DNA of 64,000 nt from Aliihoeflea sp. 40Bstr573 (lineage in GTDB: Bacteria > Pseudomonadota > Alphaproteobacteria > Rhizobiales > Rhizobiaceae), in assembly GCF_024105655.1 (NCBI RefSeq), contig NZ_JAAAMH010000013.1, forward strand, positions 1 through 64,000, written 5' to 3'. The number at the start of each line of letters is the position of its first letter. Within the stretch, counting starts at the first letter, position 1. The translations under genes and the position numbers were made by a program. This document shows positions 1 to 7,031 of the stretch, in pieces. The notes beneath the pieces are model-generated. The model searched no databases and was not told the DNA's origin. It worked only from the letters and a program-made list of their open reading frames with translations.

Positions 1-129
1 AGGTCTTCATCCCAGCCTTCGCCGCGCGGACGGCCCTGCAAACCCAACCAGCGATGCCGCCCGCGCTGGCAACAAGACCGTCAATGCACTAACATTCCAG
101 CCGGACCCGTCAGTGGGGGCTGATCAATC

Positions 130-936
130 GTGCGACTTTGGGCCGACAAAAACGCCCCGGTCGTCACCTCGCTTGGCGCCTATCCGACCTTCAACTACCA
201 TGTCGCGGGGTTTGGCGCGCGCCTTGTCACCGTGCCTTATGAAGGCGACCGGGAGAGCCTTTTCGCCCTCCTTGAAGCCGTCAAACGCGAGAGTGCACCG
301 CTCGTCTATCTCGCCAATCCGGACAACCCGATGGGCACCTGGTGGCCGGCGGAGGATATCCAGCGCTTCATCGACGCGCTGCCCGAGACCACGATGCTTG
401 TGCTCGACGAAGCCTACGGGGAGACGGCACCCGCGGGCACCTTGCCGGCGCTCGACGTGGCGCGGCCGAACGTGTTGCGCATGCGCACCTTTTCAAAGGC
501 TTACGGGCTTGCCGGCCTGCGCTGCGGCTATGCTATCGGTGAGGCGACGACCATCAACGCCTTCGAGAAAGTACGCAACCATTTCGGCATGACGCGCATG
601 GCACAAGTCGCTGCTTCGGTGGCGCTGGACGACGAGGCCTACATGCAAAGCGTCATCGACCAGGTCGCATCTTGCCGCGACAGGCTGGCGAAGATCGCCG
701 CCGACAACGGTCTCGTAGCTATCCCATCCGCCACCAATTTCGTCGCAATCGACTGCGGCAGCGACGGCGCGTTCGCGCTGAAGGTCATGCAGGCGCTGAT
801 CTCGCGCGACGTCTTCGTGCGCAAGCCGATGGCGCCGGGCCTCGACCGCTGCATCCGCGTCGCTGTCGCTCCGGCAGCCGAGATCGACATTTTCGAGCGG
901 GAACTGCCGGCGGCGCTCGCCGAGGCCCGCGGCTGA
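130..936 (+). CDS. PLP-dependent aminotransferase, class I/II (HisC-like), missing its N-terminal third
   Basis: Fold-type I aminotransferase that would transfer an amino group using pyridoxal phosphate. Visible landmarks are NPDNPMG at residues 63-69, DEAY at 93-96 and the PLP lysine K123 inside FSKAYGLAG, followed by the usual C-terminal domain. HisC-like enzymes run to about 360 residues; this frame gives 268, so roughly the first 100 (the N-terminal arm and first part of the cofactor domain) are absent. A TGA at 121-123 closes the frame, and I find no matching aminotransferase start in the other frames of bases 1-120. The GTG at 130 is therefore only the first possible start, not a convincing one. 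Either the gene is broken or the window edge is a rearrangement or assembly join. The substrate is unknown. Its stop abuts that of the convergent 77-aa gene. Confidence 0.75.
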   Translation: MRLWADKNAPVVTSLGAYPTFNYHVAGFGARLVTVPYEGDRESLFALLEAVKRESAPLVYLANPDNPMGTWWPAEDIQRFIDALPETTMLVLDEAYGETAPAGTLPALDVARPNVLRMRTFSKAYGLAGLRCGYAIGEATTINAFEKVRNHFGMTRMAQVAASVALDDEAYMQSVIDQVASCRDRLAKIAADNGLVAIPSATNFVAIDCGSDGAFALKVMQALISRDVFVRKPMAPGLDRCIRVAVAPAAEIDIFERELPAALAEARG

Positions 937-1170
937 TCAGCCGGCGGCGAGACCGGCGAAGAGCGCGCGCAATTTCTCCGGCCCCTCGCCTTTCGCACCA
1001 CTGGCGTCGATGCGGCTGACCTCCCGCGCGGCGGCTTGCTGCTGGTCGGCATCGGCCGGGAGCCACATCAGCCAGGCGAGGAAGACTGCTTCGGGCTCCT
1101 GCTGCCGGCGCGCAGCGAGGGCGGGGCGCGAAGGCGGCGGCATCAGTCCGAACTGACGTGCTTGTCCCAT
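937..1170 (-). CDS. Small conserved-looking hypothetical protein (77 aa), last gene of the riboswitch-controlled Rieske unit
   Basis: I do not recognise a family. The protein begins MGQARQFGLMPPPSRPAL, has a short hydrophobic tryptophan-containing stretch around residues 30-38 (VFLAWLMWLP), then an alpha-helical, charged C-terminal half. No signal peptide or metal motif is visible. The ATG at 1170 is chosen because it lies 1 bp after the stop of the ferredoxin reductase gene, which implies translational coupling; longer starts would run into that gene. The position makes it the third member of the Rieske/reductase transcription unit, so an accessory role is possible but unproven. Its stop codon touches the stop of the convergent aminotransferase with no base between. 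Confidence 0.6.
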   Translation of the reverse strand: MGQARQFGLMPPPSRPALAARRQQEPEAVFLAWLMWLPADADQQQAAAREVSRIDASGAKGEGPEKLRALFAGLAAG

Positions 1171-1171
1171 C

Positions 1172-2263
1172 TCAAGCCTCCACTGTGACGGGACCGAGCG
1201 GACGCGAGCAGCAGGCGAGGATGTAGCCTTCCTCGAGCTCGTGATCGAGAATGCCGCCATTGTGGCTCATCTCGACCTCGCCGGAAGTCTTCATGGTCTT
1301 GCAGGTGCCGCAAAGGCCGAATTCGCAGGCGGCGGGGATGCGAATGCCTGCCGCGCGCGCGGTCTGAAGGATGGTCTGGCCCGGCAGGCAGGGCGCTTCG
1401 ACATCGGAAAGCGCAAAGCGCACCGGCTGCGCATCGGCCGGCGGTTCGGCCGCGATCTCTTCCTCGAACGGCGCCTGGATGCGCTCGATTGCCGGCGCGC
1501 CAAAGCTTTCCTGATGGTAGTGCGCCATGTCGAAGCCGGCCGATTCCAGCATCTCGCGCACCGCGCGCATGAAGGGATCGGGACCGCAGCAGAAGATTTC
1601 GCGCTCGCGGAAATCGGGCGCCAGCAGGGGAAGCCGCACGGCATCGATGCGACCCATGTGCCCGAACCAGCTTTCCCGGCTCGACCTTTCCTCGATCAGA
1701 AACCCGAGCGACAGGCCGGGCATCTGCGCACCCAGGAGTTCGAGCTCCTTGCGGAAGATGATCTCTTCCGGACGGCGCGCGCAATTGACGAAGGCGACAT
1801 CGGTCTGCGGCGTGAAATCGTTCAGCCAGCGCAGCATGGACATCATGGGCGTGATGCCCGATCCGGCTGATATGAAGAGGTATTTCGCCGCCGGATGATT
1901 GTGCAGCGAGAAGGTTCCGGAAGGCCCGAAGGCGCGGATGTGGTCGCCCGGCTTCAGATGGTCAAACATCCAGCGCGTGCCGAGCGAATCCTTCTGCGCC
2001 TTGACCGTCACCGCTATGGAGAATGGCCGTGAGGGGCTGGAGGACAGGGTATAGGTGCGCATCAAAGGTTCGGGCTCGACCGGCAGCTCCAGCGTGATGA
2101 ACTGACCTGGCTGGTAGCGAAACCAGGTCTGACTGTCGGAACGGAAGGTGAAGGTCTTCACGTCCGGCGCCTCGTCGACGACGCGCAGGCATTCGAGCAC
2201 CTGGAGCCGGTCGTCCCAAGGCGTCATCTCGTCGAGGTACTTGTAGAGGGCGTGGGCGGTCAT
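1172..2263 (-). CDS. Rieske oxygenase reductase: FAD/NAD(P)H reductase with C-terminal [2Fe-2S] ferredoxin domain (GbcB-like)
   Basis: Electron-transfer partner that passes electrons from NAD(P)H through FAD and a plant-type [2Fe-2S] cluster to a terminal oxygenase. Domain order is FAD binding (RTYTLSSSP, residues 69-77), NAD binding (SAGSGITPMM 132-141; CGPDPFM 226-232), then a ferredoxin domain with cluster ligands C313, C318, C321 and C351 in the CX4CX2CX29C spacing. The length of 363 aa fits the family. It starts 5 bp after the stop of the Rieske oxygenase gene, so the two are co-transcribed and surely form one system. The architecture matches GbcB, the reductase of glycine betaine monooxygenase, and related quaternary-amine demethylases; the exact substrate cannot be read from sequence. 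Confidence 0.9.
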   Translation of the reverse strand: MTAHALYKYLDEMTPWDDRLQVLECLRVVDEAPDVKTFTFRSDSQTWFRYQPGQFITLELPVEPEPLMRTYTLSSSPSRPFSIAVTVKAQKDSLGTRWMFDHLKPGDHIRAFGPSGTFSLHNHPAAKYLFISAGSGITPMMSMLRWLNDFTPQTDVAFVNCARRPEEIIFRKELELLGAQMPGLSLGFLIEERSSRESWFGHMGRIDAVRLPLLAPDFREREIFCCGPDPFMRAVREMLESAGFDMAHYHQESFGAPAIERIQAPFEEEIAAEPPADAQPVRFALSDVEAPCLPGQTILQTARAAGIRIPAACEFGLCGTCKTMKTSGEVEMSHNGGILDHELEEGYILACCSRPLGPVTVEA

Positions 2264-2268
2264 CGTCG

Positions 2269-3516
2269 TTACGCCACCGATCGTAGCGCCGGCATTGCGT
2301 CACCCGTCAGCCGTTCTTCTGCGAACCGGCAGTACCAGTCGACGAACTGCATCACGCCGCCTTCGTGTTCCTGCGAATACGGTCCCGGCTGGTAGGCCGG
2401 CGATGCGATGCCGAAGGCATTTTCCTCGACGATGCGGCGGTCCTGGTCGTTGGTTTCCGTCCAGACATGGGTGAGCTCGGCAAGGTCATAGTCGACGCCC
2501 TCGACCGCGTCCTTGTGCACCAGCCATTTGGTCGTGACAGCCGTCTCCGTGGGACTAATGGGCAGCACGCGGAACGTGACGGCGTGATCGCCGAGAACAT
2601 GGTTCCAGGTCGTCGGATAATGGAACAGGAGAAGCGAGCCGATGCGATCCGCCGTGACGGTGTCGGACAGGTTCTTCTTGACCGCGCGCTTTCCCGTCAT
2701 CGTGTAGCTGACGGCATCGCGCAGGAGCGGCACGCGAGTGATGCGGTGCTGGCCGTTCGTTGCGATTTCGAACCGGCTCGGCAGACCAGCCGCCTCGCAC
2801 TTTTGCCAATGCGCGACGATTTCCGGGTCGCTTTCGGCCGCCTGCACGCCGGTAACGGTAGGCGCTTCGGGAAAGGTCTTGCAAAGCTCGGGATGGTTGC
2901 CCGCGCAGTGATAGCACTCGCGGTTGTTTTCCCACACGAGCTTCCAGTTGCCCTTCTCGACGACGGTCGATTCGAAAGCGACTTTCGTTTCCCTCAGGCG
3001 GTGCGGAGCGAGATAGGGTTCGACCTGCGCGCGCACGGGAGCGAAGTCGGCGGGGGCGTCGGAGAGGCAGATGAAAAGATAGCCGGCCACACTTTCGCAG
3101 GCGATCGGCTTCAGCCCGAATTGCGAAGCGTCGAAATCCGCGCCCATCTGGCGCGCGAAGACGAGCCGGCCGTCGAGATCGTAGGTCCACTGGTGATAGG
3201 GGCAAACGAGCTTGGCCGCCGTGCCCTTCGCCGCCGTGCAGACGCGCGAGCCGCGATGACGGCAGGTGTTGTGGAAGGCGCGGATCGCGCCTTTCGCGTC
3301 GCGCACCAGCACGACCGGGTAGTCGCCGACCTGCGCGGTGAAATAGCTGCCGGGCTTGGGCAGTTCGCAGTCGTGCCCAATGAAAAGCCAGTCGCGATAC
3401 CAGATGAGGTCGAGGTCGAGCCGGTAGAAATCGGGGTCGGTGTAGAATGCCTGTTCGAGGCTGTAGCCGGGTTTGCGGCGTTGCAGCCGGGCCAGCATTT
3501 CGTTGCGCACATCCAT
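2269..3516 (-). CDS. Rieske non-heme iron oxygenase, alpha subunit (GbcA-like; candidate betaine/quaternary amine demethylase)
   Basis: Terminal oxygenase that uses O2 and electrons from the adjacent reductase to hydroxylate or N-demethylate a substrate. With the ATG at 3516 it has 415 residues. The Rieske cluster ligands are C85-x-H87 and C105-x2-H108. The catalytic iron site shows as NNRECYHCAGNH with H203 and H208, and E200 occupying the position of the bridging acidic residue. The sequence pattern resembles glycine betaine monooxygenase GbcA more than aromatic dioxygenases, and no beta subunit is encoded nearby. The start at 3516 has an AGGACAGG ribosome site just upstream; an ATG at 3534 and longer starts are possible. 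Upstream lies a complete cobalamin riboswitch on the same strand, an unusual regulator for this family. The substrate assignment is inference. Confidence 0.88.
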   Translation of the reverse strand: MDVRNEMLARLQRRKPGYSLEQAFYTDPDFYRLDLDLIWYRDWLFIGHDCELPKPGSYFTAQVGDYPVVLVRDAKGAIRAFHNTCRHRGSRVCTAAKGTAAKLVCPYHQWTYDLDGRLVFARQMGADFDASQFGLKPIACESVAGYLFICLSDAPADFAPVRAQVEPYLAPHRLRETKVAFESTVVEKGNWKLVWENNRECYHCAGNHPELCKTFPEAPTVTGVQAAESDPEIVAHWQKCEAAGLPSRFEIATNGQHRITRVPLLRDAVSYTMTGKRAVKKNLSDTVTADRIGSLLLFHYPTTWNHVLGDHAVTFRVLPISPTETAVTTKWLVHKDAVEGVDYDLAELTHVWTETNDQDRRIVEENAFGIASPAYQPGPYSQEHEGGVMQFVDWYCRFAEERLTGDAMPALRSVA

Positions 3517-3521
3517 GTCCT

Positions 3522-3542
3522 GTCCTGCCTTCATGCAAGGAC
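3522..3542 (-). promoter_or_regulatory. Hairpin overlapping the ribosome binding site of the Rieske gene
   Basis: On the minus strand GTCCTTGC (3535-3542) can pair with GCAGGAC (3522-3528) around a 6-base loop, with one bulged base. The 3' arm contains the AGGAC that serves as ribosome binding site for the ATG at 3516. It lies about 90 nt after the cobalamin aptamer and could be the translational expression platform. This is inference from base complementarity only. Confidence 0.4.
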
Positions 3543-3628
3543 TGAACTGGTGGAGATTTCGAAGGAGAAAGGCGCAACGAACCAATCCGCGCGCGCATCC
3601 GCCCCTTGACCGCCCACCGCGATCAGTC

Positions 3629-3832
3629 GGTTGTTTACAGGTTCAGGCTGGTTTCCGGGCTCAAGAGCTGGTCCCTGGATTGCTCCATCGACCTTGTCAC
3701 AACACCTTCCCAGGCAAAATGCCCAGTGGCTCCCGTTGCGACGTCACTCCATTTACCGTTGCGGGGGCAGCGCCGGAATTTCACCGGCTTCCCAATTCTC
3801 CGTCTCCGTCATCCGGAGGCGGCACCTGAACT
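3629..3832 (-). promoter_or_regulatory. Cobalamin (B12) riboswitch
   Basis: Read on the minus strand, the conserved B12 aptamer blocks appear in order: CAGGTGCCGCC (3817-3827), GGGAAGCCGGTGAAATTCC (about 3774-3793), CTGCCCCCGCAACGGTAA (about 3755-3772), GCCACTGGG (about 3722-3730), CTGGGAAGG (about 3704-3712) and the 3' B12 box GAGCCCGGAAACCAGCC (about 3646-3662). The element sits 110-315 nt upstream of the Rieske oxygenase ATG at 3516, in the same orientation, and is the main content of the 402-bp gap between that gene and purD. Known B12 riboswitches turn genes off when adenosylcobalamin is abundant and usually control cobalamin synthesis, uptake or B12-independent isoenzymes. Repression of the Rieske unit by B12 is therefore the expectation. 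Confidence 0.92.
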
Positions 3833-3918
3833 GAATGCATTCAAGCATTCGAAAGACCCGTCCGGAAGCTGGAATGCGACATGGGATGAGCATGGGGCGA
3901 CGCGATGAAAAATCGACG

Positions 3919-5190
3919 TCAGCGTGTTTCCCGCTCGACCTCTCGCCAGCCGATGTCGCGGCGGCAAAAGCCTTCCGGCCAGTCGATCCTGTCGATGGCG
4001 GCGTAAGCCTTTTCGCGGGCTTCGCTGACGCTTTTGGCCATTGCGGTGACGTTCAGGACGCGGCCGCCATTGGCGACGATGTCGTCGCCCTTCCTGGCGG
4101 CGCCGGCGTGGAAGATTTCGACCTCGCCGCCGACCCTGTCGAGGCCGCGAATGACGCTGCCCTTTTTCGGCGCCGAAGGATAGCCTTCCGCGGCAAGCAC
4201 CACGGTTAGCGCGACCTCGTCGCGCCAGCGCGCGGACATATGCGCCAACTGGCCGTCGGCAGCGGCGTTGAGCAGGATCAGGAGATCCTCCTTCAGCCGC
4301 ATCATCAAGACCTGACATTCGGGATCGCCGAAGCGGGTGTTGTATTCGATGAGCTTTGGGCCGTCCTTCGTGAGCATCAGACCGGCATAAAGAACGCCCG
4401 AGAACGGCGCGCCCGTTTCGGCCATGCCCTTCATGGTCGGCTCGATGATCGTCCGCATGACCTCGTCAATCAAAGCCTGCGTCAAGACGGGGGCCGGCGA
4501 ATAGGCGCCCATGCCGCCGGTGTTCGGCCCGGTATCCCCATCGCCAACGCGCTTGTGGTCCTGCGCGGTGCCGAATGGCAGCGCCGTCCTGCCGTCGCAC
4601 AGGCAGAAGAAAGACGCCTCCTCGCCTTCGAGAAACTCCTCGACGACGACTTCCGCACCCGCCTCACCGAACCCGCCCTCGAAGCAATCGTCGATGGCGG
4701 CAACCGCCTCTTCCAGGGTCATCGCGACAGTGACGCCCTTGCCGGCGGCAAGACCATCCGCCTTGATGACGATGGGCGCGCCAAGCTGGCGGACATAGGC
4801 CTTCGCCTTCGGCGCGTTGTTGAAGCGCTGATAGGCGGCGGTGGGGATGTCGTAGCGGGCGCAAAGGTCCTTGGTGAAACCCTTCGAGCCTTCCAGGCGG
4901 GCAGCGGCGGCCGTCGGGCCGAAGACGCGGATGCCGTGCGTGGCGAGCACATCGGCAAGGCCTGCGACAAGCGGCGCTTCCGGTCCGACCACGACAAGGT
5001 CGACCGCCTCCGATTTGCAGAAAGCGGCAATCGCTTCGTGGTCATCGAGGTCGAGCGCCACGCATTTGGCATGCTCGGCAATGCCTGGATTGCCCGGCGC
5101 GGCATAGAGCTTCGTCAGCATGGGCGAGGCGGCGATCTTCCAGGCCAGCGCGTGCTCGCGTCCGCCCGAACCGATGAGAAGAATGTTCAT
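3919..5190 (-). CDS. purD: Phosphoribosylamine--glycine ligase (GAR synthetase)
   Basis: Catalyses the second step of de novo purine synthesis: ATP-dependent joining of glycine to 5-phosphoribosylamine. The protein opens with [20 protein letters not shown], the classical PurD N-terminus, followed by the ATP-grasp region ([11 protein letters not shown] around residue 145) and the FGDPECQ motif near 290. Its length of 423 aa is normal. It is monocistronic here, with ubiA divergent upstream and the cobalamin riboswitch downstream. The purine genes guaA and guaB are also in this window but not linked to it. Confidence 0.97.
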   Translation of the reverse strand: MNILLIGSGGREHALAWKIAASPMLTKLYAAPGNPGIAEHAKCVALDLDDHEAIAAFCKSEAVDLVVVGPEAPLVAGLADVLATHGIRVFGPTAAAARLEGSKGFTKDLCARYDIPTAAYQRFNNAPKAKAYVRQLGAPIVIKADGLAAGKGVTVAMTLEEAVAAIDDCFEGGFGEAGAEVVVEEFLEGEEASFFCLCDGRTALPFGTAQDHKRVGDGDTGPNTGGMGAYSPAPVLTQALIDEVMRTIIEPTMKGMAETGAPFSGVLYAGLMLTKDGPKLIEYNTRFGDPECQVLMMRLKEDLLILLNAAADGQLAHMSARWRDEVALTVVLAAEGYPSAPKKGSVIRGLDRVGGEVEIFHAGAARKGDDIVANGGRVLNVTAMAKSVSEAREKAYAAIDRIDWPEGFCRRDIGWREVERETR

Positions 5191-5285
5191 GACCGCCCTC
5201 GCTTCAGCTTCGTGAGGCGGCGATAGGGGGTCTTTTGCAGCGGGTCAAGCGAACGCTTGACGATGCCGGCCCTGCCTGCCAATCG

Positions 5286-6266
5286 ATGGCAATGGAAACG
5301 ATCCAAACGAAGGGCGCGCGCGGGCGCGTTGCCGATGCGCCATCGGGCCACTGGGTCTATCGTGCCCTGCCGCAGGGGCTCTGGTCCTATGCGCAGCTTG
5401 CACGGTGGGACCGGCCAATCGGCTGGTGGCTGCTGCTCTGGCCCTGCTGGTGGTCCGCCGCGCTGGCGGGTGCGGCGAATTTCGACGCGGCCGGCGGCAT
5501 TGCGGAGCAATTGCCCTCTGTCTGGCATCTGGCGCTGTTCATGATCGGCGCCATCGCAATGCGGGGCGCGGGCTGCACCTATAACGATCTCGTCGACGAG
5601 GGTATCGACGCCATAGTGGCGCGGACGCGCTCGCGACCGCTGCCTTCCGGCCAGGTCACGCGCAGGCAGGCCTGGGCTTTTCTATTCGGCCAGTGCCTCG
5701 TCGGGCTGGTCGTCCTCTTGCAGTTCAACTGGTTCGCTGTCGGGATGGGGATCGCTTCGCTCGGCACGGTCGCCGTCTACCCGTTCATGAAGAGAGTCAC
5801 CGACTGGCCGCAACTCTTTCTCGGCTTTGCCTTTTCGTGGGGCGCGTGGATGGGATGGGCGGCGCATTTCGGCAGCGTCTCGCTTGCACCGGCGCTGCTC
5901 TATCTAGGATCGATCCTGTGGGTGATCGGCTACGACACGCTTTATGCACATCAGGACCGGGAGGACGACGCTCTGGTCGGGGTTCGTTCCACCGCACGGC
6001 TTTTCGGCGAGAAGACGAAGCCTTGGCTGGTCGCGCTTTATTCGGGAGCGCTGGCGCTCTTCGCCGCCGCCTTTGCCGCAGCCGAAATTGCGTGGCCAGC
6101 CTATCTCGGCCTGGCGGCAGCCGCCGCGCACATGGCACGGCAGATCATGGTCGCCGACATCGATGACGGCGACCAGTGCCTCAGACTGTTCAAGTCGAAC
6201 TCGACCGTGGGCTGGCTGATCTTTGGCGGCCTCGTGCTGGGAAGCGTGACGGCAGCAGCCCTTTAA
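5286..6266 (+). CDS. ubiA: 4-hydroxybenzoate polyprenyltransferase
   Basis: Membrane prenyltransferase that attaches the polyprenyl tail to 4-hydroxybenzoate in ubiquinone synthesis. The first aspartate-rich motif is visible as YNDLVDEGID followed by the TRSRPLPSG block, and the second as YDTLYAHQDREDD; hydrophobic segments fill the rest, as expected for a multi-spanning enzyme. The ATG at 5286 is chosen because upstream residues lack conservation-like character; an ATG at 5292 or a longer start at 5235 is possible. The prenyl donor could come from the polyprenyl diphosphate synthase at 18983-19999. Its TAA stop abuts the stop of the convergent next gene with no intervening base. Confidence 0.95.
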   Translation: MAMETIQTKGARGRVADAPSGHWVYRALPQGLWSYAQLARWDRPIGWWLLLWPCWWSAALAGAANFDAAGGIAEQLPSVWHLALFMIGAIAMRGAGCTYNDLVDEGIDAIVARTRSRPLPSGQVTRRQAWAFLFGQCLVGLVVLLQFNWFAVGMGIASLGTVAVYPFMKRVTDWPQLFLGFAFSWGAWMGWAAHFGSVSLAPALLYLGSILWVIGYDTLYAHQDREDDALVGVRSTARLFGEKTKPWLVALYSGALALFAAAFAAAEIAWPAYLGLAAAAAHMARQIMVADIDDGDQCLRLFKSNSTVGWLIFGGLVLGSVTAAAL

Positions 6267-6830
6267 CTAGCGACGCGCGATGATCTCGTCGCCATTGACC
6301 ACGAGACGCATGCCGAGATTGCCGAATTTGCGGCGAGCGAGGAAGCGCGGACGCTTGTGGGCGGAGGCACGGCGCTTGCGGCGATCCTTGACCGGGGCGG
6401 TCTTCACCCCGCCAAGCGATTCCTCCAGCGAGCGGGCAACGCCGTCAGCCTCGAAGAGAAGCATGGGAAGCCGGTAGGCTTCAGCCCAGGCGCGCCAGTC
6501 GGCGGCGACGTCATCGAGGTCGTGGGCGACGAGCAGCGGGACACAGAGCATCGGATCGTTGTGCATCAGTTCCAGCGTGACCGTGACGGCGCCATCGGCG
6601 TCCTCGATCGCGCGGGCCGCAACGCCCTTGAAGGCGTTGGCCGGCAGGACGACGGTGACGGGAAGCTGGCTCTTCTCAAGCAGCCGGTGGATGGTGACGC
6701 GACGCCGGTCGATCTCGAACGAGACGTCCCCGAACGCGTCCTGGGTCGCGTAGGTCGTCGCTTGCGGCAGCCTGAAGGGATCGAGCCGCATGTCGCGGCC
6801 CGCCCAGGCTGGTTTCAGCCCCGTATTCAT
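6267..6830 (-). CDS. Uncharacterised Hyphomicrobiales protein (probably DUF6101 family)
   Basis: A 187-residue soluble protein without a signal peptide. The N-terminal part (RLDPFRLPQATTY, then FGDVSFEIDRRRVTIHR) resembles, from memory, a family restricted to Alphaproteobacteria and annotated as DUF6101; I cannot confirm this by search. The C-terminus is strongly basic between about residues 145 and 175 (KDRRKRRASAHKRPR), which would suit binding to nucleic acid or acidic lipid. Function is unknown. The leader upstream (6831-7031) carries a GCCGCC/GGCGG hairpin. The gene is convergent with ubiA and the two stop codons touch. Confidence 0.75.
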   Translation of the reverse strand: MNTGLKPAWAGRDMRLDPFRLPQATTYATQDAFGDVSFEIDRRRVTIHRLLEKSQLPVTVVLPANAFKGVAARAIEDADGAVTVTLELMHNDPMLCVPLLVAHDLDDVAADWRAWAEAYRLPMLLFEADGVARSLEESLGGVKTAPVKDRRKRRASAHKRPRFLARRKFGNLGMRLVVNGDEIIARR

Positions 6831-7031
6831 GTTTCGCCTTCCTGTCTCTCCTGAGAGCCGCCTTTGGCGGTTTCTCGCGGGCGGTTTTCCGCCTCGTTGG
6901 ATTGGAGACTAGGCGCGGGCTGTTACCGTCGGCCTTAGATTTTCGGTTAAATTTGTCTGGATGCGCCGGATGGTTATCGCTTTCCAACCGGCTGAAAGGA
7001 TTGGGAAAGCTGTGTTGCGATCCGGTTAGCG
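6831..7031. other. Intergenic region with a GC-rich hairpin
   Basis: About 200 bases between the DUF6101-like gene and the FAD oxidoreductase, both read leftwards. A short inverted repeat (GAGCCGCC / GGCGGTTTCTC, about 6855-6880) lies 25-50 nt before the ATG of the former. It might act as a leader structure or as the end of the upstream transcript, but it has no clear run of T. No open frame or RNA gene was recognised. Confidence 0.35.
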
